This document shows, in pieces, positions 28,066-36,655 of a DNA stretch of 42,669 nt. The DNA is taken from NCBI GenBank assembly GCA_016868535.1, contig VGGQ01000005.1, forward strand, positions 1 through 42,669. The letters run 5' to 3'. The DNA is from Bacteroidota bacterium. Lineage in GTDB: Bacteria > Bacteroidota > Bacteroidia > NS11-12g > UBA955. The translations under genes were made by a program, and so were the position numbers. Every line of letters starts with the position of its first letter. Within the stretch, counting starts at the first letter, position 1. The notes under the pieces are model-generated. The model saw only the letters and a list, made by a program, of their open reading frames with translations, did no database searches and was not told the origin of the DNA.

Positions 28066-28864
28066 ATTTGAAGATATTAGCAAATCCAGGGTCTGGCTAT
28101 TCAGTATACTGTTAGGGCTGCTTATCACGCTTTTTGCAGTATGGGATGCGCTTAAATATGCAGGGAAAAACAGAAATATCGAAAAGATTGACATAGCCAT
28201 TCTGCCCGATAGTGGCATTTTTTTCCTCAACGAGCAGGATATATTTAACATTGTAAACCGCACATACGGAAATCCTCAGGGGAAAGCAGCGTCGCAGGTC
28301 TCACTCACCAAGCTTGAAACCACGCTCAAATCTATGCCCTACATTCAATCATCGCAAGTATACATAAGCCTTGATGGCGTTATGAAAATACAAATTGTGC
28401 AACGCAAACCGATTGTAAGGGTAACCAATATTGCAGGAGAAACCTATTTCTTGGATACGGCAGGATATAAAATACCCTATCGGGGCAACCATGCCCCGGA
28501 TGTGCTGCCAGCAACCGGAAATATCACAGAAAAACTGGCAGAATCAGCAAAGGCAAAATTGTCATCGCTGAAAACATTGCTGAAGCTGGCTAGGTATATT
28601 GATGCAAACCCGCTGTGGAACGCACAATTTGAACAATGCCATGTAGATAACTCTGGTGACCTGATCTTGGTTCCCCGCGTAGGAAGGCATAGCATTGTAC
28701 TGGGCGACGCCGAAAATCTACCCGAAAAGTTCGCAAACCTACGCCAGTTCTACGAGAAAGGCTTGCGCAATACAGGCTGGGATAAGTACCATACCATCAG
28801 CCTGAAGTACCGGGGGCAGATAGTAGGTGTCAAAAGTGTCAATATAACTGAACAGAAAAAATAA
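28055..28864 (+). CDS. ftsQ: Cell-division protein FtsQ
   Basis: A 269-residue bitopic membrane protein. One transmembrane helix (about 12-30) is followed by a POTRA-like domain (about 42-110, starting IDIAILPDSGIFFLNEQDI) and a beta domain containing VQRKPIVRVTN and the late motif LILVPRVGRHSIVLGD. It scaffolds the divisome in the periplasm. Conservation is weak, as for FtsQ in general, but topology and position before ftsA fit. ftsA starts 4 nt after it. Confidence 0.9.
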   Translation: MGFKFEDISKSRVWLFSILLGLLITLFAVWDALKYAGKNRNIEKIDIAILPDSGIFFLNEQDIFNIVNRTYGNPQGKAASQVSLTKLETTLKSMPYIQSSQVYISLDGVMKIQIVQRKPIVRVTNIAGETYFLDTAGYKIPYRGNHAPDVLPATGNITEKLAESAKAKLSSLKTLLKLARYIDANPLWNAQFEQCHVDNSGDLILVPRVGRHSIVLGDAENLPEKFANLRQFYEKGLRNTGWDKYHTISLKYRGQIVGVKSVNITEQKK

Positions 28865-28868
28865 AACA

Positions 28869-30290
28869 ATGTCCAAAATGCAAAACACTAATACACAACA
28901 AACAGATATGGCCACAAAGAATGATATTATCGTAGGCCTCGACATTGGAACAACCAAGGTTTGCGCCATTGTCGGGCAATTGGCCGAGAACGGCAAAATT
29001 AACGTACTGGGAATGGGTAAAGCCGCCAGTGCGGGGGGTGTTTCAAGAGGCATGGTAGCCAATATCCGCAAAGCGGAAATTGCCATTCGCGAAGCGATAG
29101 AAGAGGCTCAGCGACAAAGCCAGGTGGCCATAAAAAACGTTTTCGTGGGTATAGCCGGCCACCACATACGCAGCATGCAGCACCGCGGCACACTGTCGAG
29201 GCGCAATTCATTTGAAGAAATCAAACAGGAAGAACTGGATAAACTGGAGCAGGAAATGCAGTACCTGGCACTTGAGCCGGGTGTGGAAATTCTGCATGTG
29301 CTGCCTCAAGATTACCGGATTGATGACGAAGATGGTGTTAAAGACCCTGTAGGCCGCATGGGAGTTCGAGTTGAGTGTAATTATCATATCATCACCGGAC
29401 AAACCGCAGCTGCCCGCCATATTTTCGAAGCCGTAAAACGCGCCGGACTGGAAGTAGCTGATTTGATTGTGGAGCCATATGCATCTGCATCGGCAGTACT
29501 TTCACAAGCCGAAATGGATGCCGGTGTAGCGTTGATTGACATCGGTGGCGGTACCACGGATATCTGCGTATTTGAAGATGGTTCCATACGCCACACTGCT
29601 ATCATTTCCATTGGCGGAGACCGCATTACCAAGGACCTGAAGGAAGCATTCGGTATTTTGCCCGAGCAGGCCGAAATCGTGAAAATAAATTACGGAAGCT
29701 GCTATCCTACAGAAAGCATGAAAAACGAAGTTGTGGTGGTACCGGGATTGCCCGGCAGAAAACCCAAGGAAATAAGCCGCTTTGCGATTGCGCAGGTGAT
29801 TCAGGCTCGCATGGAGGATATTATCGAACGCATCAATTATGAAATTGATATTTCGACCATGAAAAACCGCCTGGCCGGAGGTATTGTACTTACCGGCGGT
29901 GGTTCATCGCTGGCCAATATCACCCAGCTTGTTTCTTACCACACAGCCTTAGAAGTGCATATAGGCACGCCCGGACAGCGCCTGGGCAAAGGCATGGTCG
30001 ATGAAGTCAGGAACCCCATGTTTGCCACCGGAATAGGCCTGGTACTTCGCGGGTTTGAAAGCACTGCCAGATTTGACGTTCCCGAAAACACCCCTCTGGT
30101 GCGCGAAACGTTACAACCCGTGGCAGAAGCAACCGAAAACGTGGAGGAAACTCCCCAAACAGAAGAAAAAGCAACCGGAAAAACAGGATTATTTGGCGGA
30201 AACTGGGGAGGAAACTGGGGTAACGTTAAATTCATGAATGACATTAAAAACTGGATGAAGGACGGAGAGGATTTTACCAACGAATCATAA
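28869..30290 (+). CDS. ftsA: Cell-division protein FtsA (FtsZ membrane anchor)
   Basis: A 473-residue actin-like ATPase that tethers FtsZ to the membrane. Phosphate loop 1 is VGLDIGTTKVCAIV (about 22-35), the second loop is ALIDIGGGTTDICVFEDG, and the adenosine motif is VLTGGGSSLANI. A 1C/SHS2-type subdomain lies between (about 90-190). After the core comes a ~50-residue acidic linker with a GGNWGGNWGN repeat, and the tail MNDIKNWMKDGEDF should be the amphipathic membrane-targeting helix. The start could be Met1, Met4 or Met14; only Met14 is close to the conserved core. ftsZ follows after 12 nt. Confidence 0.96.
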   Translation: MSKMQNTNTQQTDMATKNDIIVGLDIGTTKVCAIVGQLAENGKINVLGMGKAASAGGVSRGMVANIRKAEIAIREAIEEAQRQSQVAIKNVFVGIAGHHIRSMQHRGTLSRRNSFEEIKQEELDKLEQEMQYLALEPGVEILHVLPQDYRIDDEDGVKDPVGRMGVRVECNYHIITGQTAAARHIFEAVKRAGLEVADLIVEPYASASAVLSQAEMDAGVALIDIGGGTTDICVFEDGSIRHTAIISIGGDRITKDLKEAFGILPEQAEIVKINYGSCYPTESMKNEVVVVPGLPGRKPKEISRFAIAQVIQARMEDIIERINYEIDISTMKNRLAGGIVLTGGGSSLANITQLVSYHTALEVHIGTPGQRLGKGMVDEVRNPMFATGIGLVLRGFESTARFDVPENTPLVRETLQPVAEATENVEETPQTEEKATGKTGLFGGNWGGNWGNVKFMNDIKNWMKDGEDFTNES

Positions 30291-30302
30291 TACAGAAAGA
30301 AT

Positions 30303-31649
30303 ATGCCATCACATTTTGAACCGGATGTAATCCGCATGACAGGAGCCATTATCAAGGTAATCGGCGTGGGCGGAGGCGGAAGCAATGCCGTGAACCATAT
30401 GTTCCGCCAGGGAATAGAAGGAGTTGAATTTTATGTGTGCAATACCGATGCACAGGCACTGCTTGACAGTCCTGTGCCTAACCGCATTCAACTGGGCTTG
30501 CAACTCACCGAAGGACTGGGCGCCGGATCAGAACCCGAAATGGGCAGAATGGCTGCTCTGGAAAGCGAGCAACAAATACAGGATTTGCTGAGTACTAATA
30601 CCAAAATGGTGTTTATTACAGCCGGAATGGGCGGTGGAACCGGTACAGGTGCTGCTCCAATTATTGCCCAAATCAGCAGAGCCATGGGTATTTTAACTGT
30701 TGGCATTGTTACCATTCCCTTCGATGACGAAGGTCCGGACAGAATCGGACAGGCTACGCAGGGTATAGAGAATCTGAAACCCCATGTAGATGCTTTGTTA
30801 AGTATCAGTAATGACCGCATTGTGGAAATGTACGGAGATTTGCCCGTAAGGCAGGCCTTCGCCAAAGCCGACGACATTCTGTGCACTGCAGCCAAAGGAA
30901 TTGCTGAAATCATTACGAAAGCCGGCATCATCAATGTTGACTTTAAAGATGTGCAAACCGCCATGACCAGCAGCGGAAGGGCTATCATGGGCACAGGGGT
31001 AGCCGCCGGACCCGAAAGGGCTGAAGAGGCCGCCAGACTCGCACTAGACAGCCCTTTGCTGGACAATACCCGCATCAACAAGGCCAAACACCTGCTTGTT
31101 AACATTACTTATGGATCCAAAGAGCCCACCATTGGTGAAACGGCCAGGGTAAAAAAATACCTGCAACAGGAAGCCGGTAACTCCGCGCACCTGAAAATGG
31201 GCATTACCCATGACGAAAGGCTGGAAGAAGAGATTTCCATCACGGTAATTGCTACCGGTTTTGAAGTACCTGCCACAACCATTCCACAGCGAGTAGTTTC
31301 CGCTCCTGAAGTATTTGTGAGCCAGGAAATTCATAATGATGATGGTTTCGGCAAACTGGCCCAGCCCATATCGTTTGATGACCCTGTGGCTGAGATTCCA
31401 CCGGCACAAGCACAACAACGGGTACCGGAAGACTACGAACACTTATGTAACCTTGAACCTTCACGCCTATCCCGCGAAAACTTGCTTGAATCACTTGAAA
31501 CCCCAGCCTATCTGCGGAGAGATAAGGTTTTGTTTCAGGCACCTGCCAGCGAAAACAATCAGGTTTCACGAATGACCATTGCGGAAAATACCGAAGAAGT
31601 GGATCATATTGTAAAACCCAACAGGCACCTGCATGACAACGTAGATTAG
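30303..31649 (+). CDS. ftsZ: Cell-division GTPase FtsZ
   Basis: A 448-residue tubulin homologue that forms the Z ring. It shows GVGGGGSNAVNHM (21-33), the tubulin signature GGGTGTGAAP (110-119), DDEGPDRIGQ and the T7 loop NVDFKDVQTAM. The variable linker is Pro/Gln-rich. The candidate C-terminal conserved peptide is ETPAYLRRDKVLF, but about 40 further residues follow it, whereas in many FtsZ proteins the peptide is nearly terminal. It is the last gene of the dcw operon and is followed by a hairpin terminator. Confidence 0.97.
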   Translation: MPSHFEPDVIRMTGAIIKVIGVGGGGSNAVNHMFRQGIEGVEFYVCNTDAQALLDSPVPNRIQLGLQLTEGLGAGSEPEMGRMAALESEQQIQDLLSTNTKMVFITAGMGGGTGTGAAPIIAQISRAMGILTVGIVTIPFDDEGPDRIGQATQGIENLKPHVDALLSISNDRIVEMYGDLPVRQAFAKADDILCTAAKGIAEIITKAGIINVDFKDVQTAMTSSGRAIMGTGVAAGPERAEEAARLALDSPLLDNTRINKAKHLLVNITYGSKEPTIGETARVKKYLQQEAGNSAHLKMGITHDERLEEEISITVIATGFEVPATTIPQRVVSAPEVFVSQEIHNDDGFGKLAQPISFDDPVAEIPPAQAQQRVPEDYEHLCNLEPSRLSRENLLESLETPAYLRRDKVLFQAPASENNQVSRMTIAENTEEVDHIVKPNRHLHDNVD

Positions 31650-31671
31650 TTTTTTCATAGTTGAGTTACAG

Positions 31672-31697
31672 ACAGGGCGGCAGAAATGCTGCCTTGT
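31672..31697 (+). terminator. Intrinsic terminator after ftsZ (end of dcw operon)
   Basis: ACAGGGCGGCA-GAAA-TGCTGCCTTGT forms an 11-bp stem (two G-U pairs) closed by a GAAA tetraloop and followed by TTGTTTTG. The wobble pairs become mismatches on the other strand, so it favours plus-strand transcripts. Confidence 0.75.
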
Positions 31698-31712
31698 TTG
31701 TTTTGTAAACCC

Positions 31713-32990
31713 TTACAAATCCTGATAAACAGATGCGAATTTGGCTGCAATTACCGCTGTATCGTAGTTAGTGACCGCCTTATTTCTTGCGTTATTTCTG
31801 TATGCGGCCCAGTTTCTATTATCCTTTAAAAAAGAAGCCACTTTTTCAGCCAGACTTACCGCATCACCTGAATCTGCCAGAAAACCATTTAACCCCTCAT
31901 CCACAAGTTCAGGAATGCCTCCTACCCGGAAGCCCGCAACCGGTATCCCCATCGATAAACTCTCCATTATGGTGGTGGGCAAATTATCCTGAACGGAAGT
32001 TATTACATACAAATCGCTCATTAGAATAGCATGCTTGATTCTATCAGCATCCGAAACATACCCCCAGAAGGTAAATGGAAAATCAAACTTTAGCTCCAAT
32101 CCTTTATTGTCACCTAGAATCAAGGCATGAAAGGCAATACTCTGTTGTTGCAGTGCAGAACATAAATCGACGAACAAGGAAAAACCCTTGGCCTGATTGC
32201 CCAGATAAGCAGCAGAAAAAAGCAGAACAGGCATGTTTTGGGGCAAACCATATTTTGTGCACAATGTCTCGCGCTCCTCTGCCGCTATTGGCTGGTAAGA
32301 TATCGTATTAATTGGATTCGGAATCACCTCGAAGGGCTTATTGTTTCGCATAACAAGGCTGTTTGTACCCTGTTCGGCCAGCCAGCGGCTGGGTGTTATC
32401 CAGCGAATTTGATTGTTGCCCCATAAACTTATTTTTTTCTGAATCAGTACCGACGACAAATCGTCAGAAGCCGGATTTTTCAGATATTTACAGTTGCCAC
32501 AGCCGGTTTCATGGTTGGTACAACCCCAATTGTAATAGCATCCTCCTGTTACAGGCCATAAATCGTGGCATGTCCACACAAATTTCTTGGGCAAAGCCAG
32601 TAGTTTCTCGAGGGTAGCAAATGACTGAAATCCTTTGTGCACCCAGTGCAGATGGATTATATCCGCCTCCTGAACCAGCGGATGCCTGCTGATATCTATT
32701 CCCTGAGAAGCATGGCTGAACTGAAAACGAATAGACTTACCAGCCTCAAATCTTAAAAAATCCAGTTTGTCCAGTGCATGACGAAAGAAGGCCGTGAAGC
32801 AGTTCCATGGCGTATTTGAAATCAAACTATAGCCCCACGTCGATTTGCCGCTGTAGGGTTTACCTGAAAAGACAAGATGCTTTGAAAAGACCAAGCCAGA
32901 TTCATTCAACGCCTCATTGAGTCGCTGTGCCACAACAGACGCGCCCCCTTCAGATGATGCATTGATATGAAGTACCTTCAGCTTTTTCAA
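31713..32990 (-). CDS. Glycosyltransferase family 4 protein
   Basis: A 425-residue GT-B fold enzyme. The N-terminus is VLHINASSEGGASVVAQRL, a typical GT4 acceptor-side start. A cysteine-rich segment follows TCHDLWPVTGG (GGCYYNWGC...CGNCKYL), known from colanic-acid/WcaC-like transferases and possibly metal-binding. The donor-site signature is TTIMESLSMGIPVAGFRVGGIPELV. It probably adds a sugar to a surface polysaccharide or glycan at the cytoplasmic face of the membrane; the substrate cannot be told. It is the last gene of a minus-strand operon, starting 2 nt after the MFS stop. Confidence 0.9.
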   Translation of the reverse strand: MKKLKVLHINASSEGGASVVAQRLNEALNESGLVFSKHLVFSGKPYSGKSTWGYSLISNTPWNCFTAFFRHALDKLDFLRFEAGKSIRFQFSHASQGIDISRHPLVQEADIIHLHWVHKGFQSFATLEKLLALPKKFVWTCHDLWPVTGGCYYNWGCTNHETGCGNCKYLKNPASDDLSSVLIQKKISLWGNNQIRWITPSRWLAEQGTNSLVMRNNKPFEVIPNPINTISYQPIAAEERETLCTKYGLPQNMPVLLFSAAYLGNQAKGFSLFVDLCSALQQQSIAFHALILGDNKGLELKFDFPFTFWGYVSDADRIKHAILMSDLYVITSVQDNLPTTIMESLSMGIPVAGFRVGGIPELVDEGLNGFLADSGDAVSLAEKVASFLKDNRNWAAYRNNARNKAVTNYDTAVIAAKFASVYQDL

Positions 32991-32992
32991 TT

Positions 32993-34222
32993 TTAATTCG
33001 TATTGTCGTCAGACATAATTTCATTTGAGCGGGAGCGCAGCCTGGAAACCAGCATAATGGCAAGCAGCAAATTCAGCATCATCAGCAAGCCTGCGCTGAT
33101 GTATGGCAGCATAAAACCCATGCTGTAGAGGAATCCGCTGACCACCGGTCCCACAGAACGCGCCAGCGAACTTGTACTTTGCAGTAACCCCAGGGTTTTG
33201 CCCTGATCATGGGCCGGTGTGTTAACAGAAACCAGCGAATTGATGGCGGGCGTAAGCATGCCATTTCCAATCGCAAGGCAGATTACGGCACAAATCTGGA
33301 CCATTACAAACCATTTCTGAGAAGGCAGCGGAATGATAGACAAACCCACAGCCACTATCGGGCAGCCGAATAACATCATGCGCTGCAACCCCACCACGCG
33401 CTGGATTGTACCAATCAAACCACCCTGCACCACAGCACTGCATACCCCAATAAATCCAAACATATAACCCACCTGCTTTACTGTGAGGTGGTAATGCTCG
33501 CTCCACAGTACGGAAGCATTTACCTGCATCATGCTGAAAGCCGCTAGGTAAATAACGTTGATAATAAACAACTTAAACAGAATTTCTTCCTTCCACACAC
33601 GTCTTAATCCGGTGAATGAGGAAATAATAGAGCGTCTTTCGGTGTTTTTTTCTGTTAAACTTTCGGGCAGGGTAAACCAAGCCATGATAAAATTCAGCAA
33701 GCACAGTGCGGCAGTGCCAAAGCCCACCCACATCAGTCCGCCTGCTTCAAACAAAGCGCCGCCTATGGGTGGACCAAACACAAAACCCAGTCCGAATGCC
33801 GCACCAATCAGTCCCATTCTTTTGGCCCGCTCCTGCGGTGGCGTAATATCTGCGATATAAGCCTGTGCCGCGCTAATGTTAGCACTGCCAATTCCGGCCA
33901 ACAGCCGCGCCAGAAAGAGGATGATAAAAGTATTGCTGATGCCAAGCATCAAATAACCTACAGCCGTTGCCAAGATGCTGCCTAGAATAATGGGCCTGCG
34001 GCCGATTTTATCGCTCAGCGAGCCCCAGATTGGCGAAAACAGAAACTGCATGAGCGAAAATACACCCATGGTAAGACCTACCGCCACGTCAGCATCCAGG
34101 TGCAGTCCCGATTGTAAAGCCATTTCCTTGGATACCACCGGCAGAATAGGAATGATTATTCCAAAGCCCAGCAGGTCGATGAAAATGGTAAAAAAAAGGG
34201 TTAAGATGCGTTTGTCTTTCAT
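32993..34222 (-). CDS. MFS transporter, TetA/drug-efflux-like
   Basis: A 409-residue protein with twelve predicted transmembrane helices. The start FTIFIDLLGFGIIIPILPV (helix 1, motif D1) and the loop 2-3 motif A GSLSDKIGRRPI are those of the DHA1/TetA group of drug:H+ antiporters. Helix 5 has GFVFGPPIGG (motif C), which marks antiporters. The substrate is not predictable. It overlaps the small upstream gene by 4 nt and is followed 2 nt later by the glycosyltransferase. Confidence 0.9.
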   Translation of the reverse strand: MKDKRILTLFFTIFIDLLGFGIIIPILPVVSKEMALQSGLHLDADVAVGLTMGVFSLMQFLFSPIWGSLSDKIGRRPIILGSILATAVGYLMLGISNTFIILFLARLLAGIGSANISAAQAYIADITPPQERAKRMGLIGAAFGLGFVFGPPIGGALFEAGGLMWVGFGTAALCLLNFIMAWFTLPESLTEKNTERRSIISSFTGLRRVWKEEILFKLFIINVIYLAAFSMMQVNASVLWSEHYHLTVKQVGYMFGFIGVCSAVVQGGLIGTIQRVVGLQRMMLFGCPIVAVGLSIIPLPSQKWFVMVQICAVICLAIGNGMLTPAINSLVSVNTPAHDQGKTLGLLQSTSSLARSVGPVVSGFLYSMGFMLPYISAGLLMMLNLLLAIMLVSRLRSRSNEIMSDDNTN

Positions 34223-34710
34223 ACGTTTTGTTTGAGAAGCTGCTTGCCCATCCAGTGGTCACGGAATGGCTTCAAGGGCTGTGATGTATAAGTTTCAAGA
34301 CGGGTGTGCATCACGTCTGCAACAGGTGTATTTTCATTGAGTTTGCCTGATTCAATAGCAGCAGCAGCCGATTGCCGGGTGTTAACACCTGCGGATTCAC
34401 CTTCAGGAACCAATAGCAGCAGGCGATTCAGAAAATCTATGCCGGTTGCTGTCGTAAAATCTGTCAGCAACCTATAAACCTTGTCTATACTGCATCCTGA
34501 GGGCGCCTCAACAGATTCATCTACGGCCACTGTGAGCAGGGCATTCCAGCGCAGTTCAAACCCTGCTAAAAGTGCACTGCCATGGGATTTCCAGCCGCTA
34601 ACAAATTCAGTCATTGTCTGGTTTAACTGCGCGGCCTCGTTTGCATTTAAAGGCCTGTCGGCGATGAAAAACCACACACGCGAACTGGGAGACAAATGGG
34701 CTATACTCAT
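34219..34710 (-). CDS. Small conserved Bacteroidota protein of unknown function
   Basis: A 163-residue soluble protein without signal peptide or membrane segment. Features are SRVWFFIADRPLNANEAAQL near the start, WKSHGSALLAGFELRWNALLTVAVDE and GCSIDKVYRLL. It belongs, as far as I recognise it, to a small Bacteroidota family often named 'ABC transporter ATPase' in databases, but it has no Walker A or ABC signature, so that name is not supported. It overlaps both neighbours by 4 nt (ATGA), so it is tightly coupled with the Fe-S protein upstream and the MFS gene downstream. Confidence 0.7.
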   Translation of the reverse strand: MSIAHLSPSSRVWFFIADRPLNANEAAQLNQTMTEFVSGWKSHGSALLAGFELRWNALLTVAVDESVEAPSGCSIDKVYRLLTDFTTATGIDFLNRLLLLVPEGESAGVNTRQSAAAAIESGKLNENTPVADVMHTRLETYTSQPLKPFRDHWMGKQLLKQNV

Positions 34711-35492
34711 GAATTGGCGGTACTTTGGTCTACCAGCTCGGCAATATCCAACACCTGAATCTCGTTTTCCTTTTCAAAGTGCTTGGTACCGTCGCGCAAC
34801 ATGGTCATGCAGAAGGGGCAATTCACGGCCAGTACCGCAGCACCAGATTCCAGCACATCTTCGGTGCGCTCCACGTTCACTTCTTTTTTGCCCGATTCGG
34901 CTTCCTTAAACATCTGGGCACCACCGGCTCCACAACACAATCCGTTGCTGCGGCAACGTTTCAGTTCCACCAAATCCGCATCAAGGCGCTCTATGACCAT
35001 GCGGGGCGCTTCATAAACGCCATTGGCACGGCCCAAGTAGCAACTGTCGTGGTAGGTGATTTTTTTGCCTTTGAAAGGCCCGCCTTCAATGGCCAGACGA
35101 CCTTCTTCCAGCAGCTGATTGATGAACTGGGTGTGGTGGATCACCTCATAATTGCCACCGAGGTCAGGATATTCGTTTTTCAGGGTATTGTAGCAATGCG
35201 GACAAGCAGTGACCATTTTTTTTACTCCGTAACCATTTAGCAGTTCTATGTTTTGCATGGCCTGCATCTGAAACAGAAACTCGTTTCCCGCGCGCTTGGC
35301 AGGATCACCGGTACAACCTTCTTCAGTGCCCAGGATGGCGAATTTTATACCTGCTTTTTGCAATATAGACGCGAGGGCCTTTGAAACCCGCTGTGCGCGC
35401 TCATCAAAGCTTCCTGCACAACCCACCCAAAACAAAATTTCGGGCGTTTCTCCAGCGTTCAAATAGTCCTGAATGTTTTTAATCGGATTCAT
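34707..35492 (-). CDS. CCG-domain (Fe-S)-binding protein, HdrB/LutA/GlcF-like
   Basis: A 261-residue protein with two CCG (cysteine-rich) domains as in heterodisulfide reductase subunit B and LutA/GlcF. The cysteines are C25 (WVGCAGSFD), C60, C97/C100 (CPHC), C151 (DSCYLGR), C186/C187 (LCCGAGG) and C225/C228 (CPFC). Such domains hold a non-cubane [4Fe-4S] cluster or mediate electron transfer to a disulfide or quinone. The usual partner with 4Fe-4S ferredoxin motifs (HdrC/LutB/GlpC) is not in the window: the gene is first in its operon and the upstream region faces a divergent gene. Function is therefore open; an electron-transfer role is inference. Confidence 0.88.
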   Translation of the reverse strand: MNPIKNIQDYLNAGETPEILFWVGCAGSFDERAQRVSKALASILQKAGIKFAILGTEEGCTGDPAKRAGNEFLFQMQAMQNIELLNGYGVKKMVTACPHCYNTLKNEYPDLGGNYEVIHHTQFINQLLEEGRLAIEGGPFKGKKITYHDSCYLGRANGVYEAPRMVIERLDADLVELKRCRSNGLCCGAGGAQMFKEAESGKKEVNVERTEDVLESGAAVLAVNCPFCMTMLRDGTKHFEKENEIQVLDIAELVDQSTANS

Positions 35493-35581
35493 AATTTACG
35501 ACTGCAATTTCACGATAAACAAGTAAAAAACACAACCGGTTTTTACACATTGTCGGCAAGCCCGTATTTTCGTTGCACAAG

Positions 35582-36655
35582 ATGCGTCTTCTCGGATTCA
35601 CTATCTTTCTTTTTTATGCTGTTTTCAGCCATGCCCAAAGCTATCGGGGATTATCGGTTGTAAGCACAAAAACCGCCTGGGTTTCGGGAAGCAAAGGCAG
35701 TATTCTCAGAACGATCAACTGGGGCAAAAGCTGGGACACCCTCAATCCGAAAGACTATGCAGGCAAGGATTTCCGCGATATGCACGCTTTCAGCCGCAAA
35801 AAAGCCGTGGCTATGAGCAGTGGCGACAGCGGTGTGGTTATTATAACCCGGGATGGCGGAAAAACCTGGAAAGAAATATACCACGATTACAGGCCAGGTA
35901 GTTTTTTGGATGCCATGGATATGTACAAAGGCAAACTCGTTCTGGTTGGGGATGGCATTTTGCATCAAAAAATGTACCAGATCCGTGCTGAAAACGTGCT
36001 GAAAAACGACTCACTGAAGGCCTTTACTATTTTCGCCAAAGACCGCAAAAGCTATTACAAACAAGGTTTTCAGCCCGACAGCACCTCCTCGTATTTTGCA
36101 GCCTCGGGCAGCAACGTGCAGTGGACCGGCAAACACAACTTCTGCGCGATTCCCATTATAGATGAGAAGAGCATATTTATCCGTGTTTCCGACAATCTTA
36201 TCCGTTTTCGCAGCCGTTTACCCTTCAAACAGCAAAAAGCAGGAGGTGCCTACGGATTTTACATGCACCGGAATAAAACCGGTGTGGCCGTGGGCGGTTC
36301 ATTTTATAAACCCAATGAAACAGACAGCACGGCATGCTACACCACCGACGGAGGACGCACCTGGACACCCTGCCAAACCATGCCAAATGGTTACCGCAGC
36401 GGGGTTTGCGCACACAAGCGTGGCAAAATATGGGTTTGTACAGGACCCAGTGGCAGCGATTACAGCACCGATGCCGGTAAAAACTGGAAACCCCTCTTTT
36501 ATGTAAAAGGTTTTAACGTTTGCACCATCCGTGGCAATTCCCTATGGCTGGCCGGCAAAGCGTCTGCCCGCATTTGGTTAAAAGATTTGCTTAAAGTTCA
36601 GCGGGAAGCCGAAATTAATCGGTCTTCGCCTCGTGGTACTCCTCCTCGGTATTGA
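35582..36655 (+). CDS. Exported YCF48/BNR-type beta-propeller protein
   Basis: A 357-residue protein from the ATG at 35582; the ORF-track start at 35573 is a TTG three codons earlier. The signal peptide is [18 protein letters not shown], probably cleaved after HAQ. The mature protein has four or more blades with the 'R/T-x-D/N-x-G-K-x-W' signature ([45 protein letters not shown]), as in plant HCF136/YCF48-like propellers and BNR proteins. No T9SS sorting domain is present, so it is likely periplasmic or otherwise exported. It is monocistronic, and its 3' end overlaps the convergent oxidoreductase gene by 41 nt, giving a basic/Pro tail [10 protein letters not shown]. Confidence 0.83.
   Translation: MRLLGFTIFLFYAVFSHAQSYRGLSVVSTKTAWVSGSKGSILRTINWGKSWDTLNPKDYAGKDFRDMHAFSRKKAVAMSSGDSGVVIITRDGGKTWKEIYHDYRPGSFLDAMDMYKGKLVLVGDGILHQKMYQIRAENVLKNDSLKAFTIFAKDRKSYYKQGFQPDSTSSYFAASGSNVQWTGKHNFCAIPIIDEKSIFIRVSDNLIRFRSRLPFKQQKAGGAYGFYMHRNKTGVAVGGSFYKPNETDSTACYTTDGGRTWTPCQTMPNGYRSGVCAHKRGKIWVCTGPSGSDYSTDAGKNWKPLFYVKGFNVCTIRGNSLWLAGKASARIWLKDLLKVQREAEINRSSPRGTPPRY

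Noticed and set aside
34219-34710. Naming the 163-aa protein an ABC transporter ATPase
   Set aside because: No Walker A, Walker B or ABC signature is present; the name appears to be a propagated database label.
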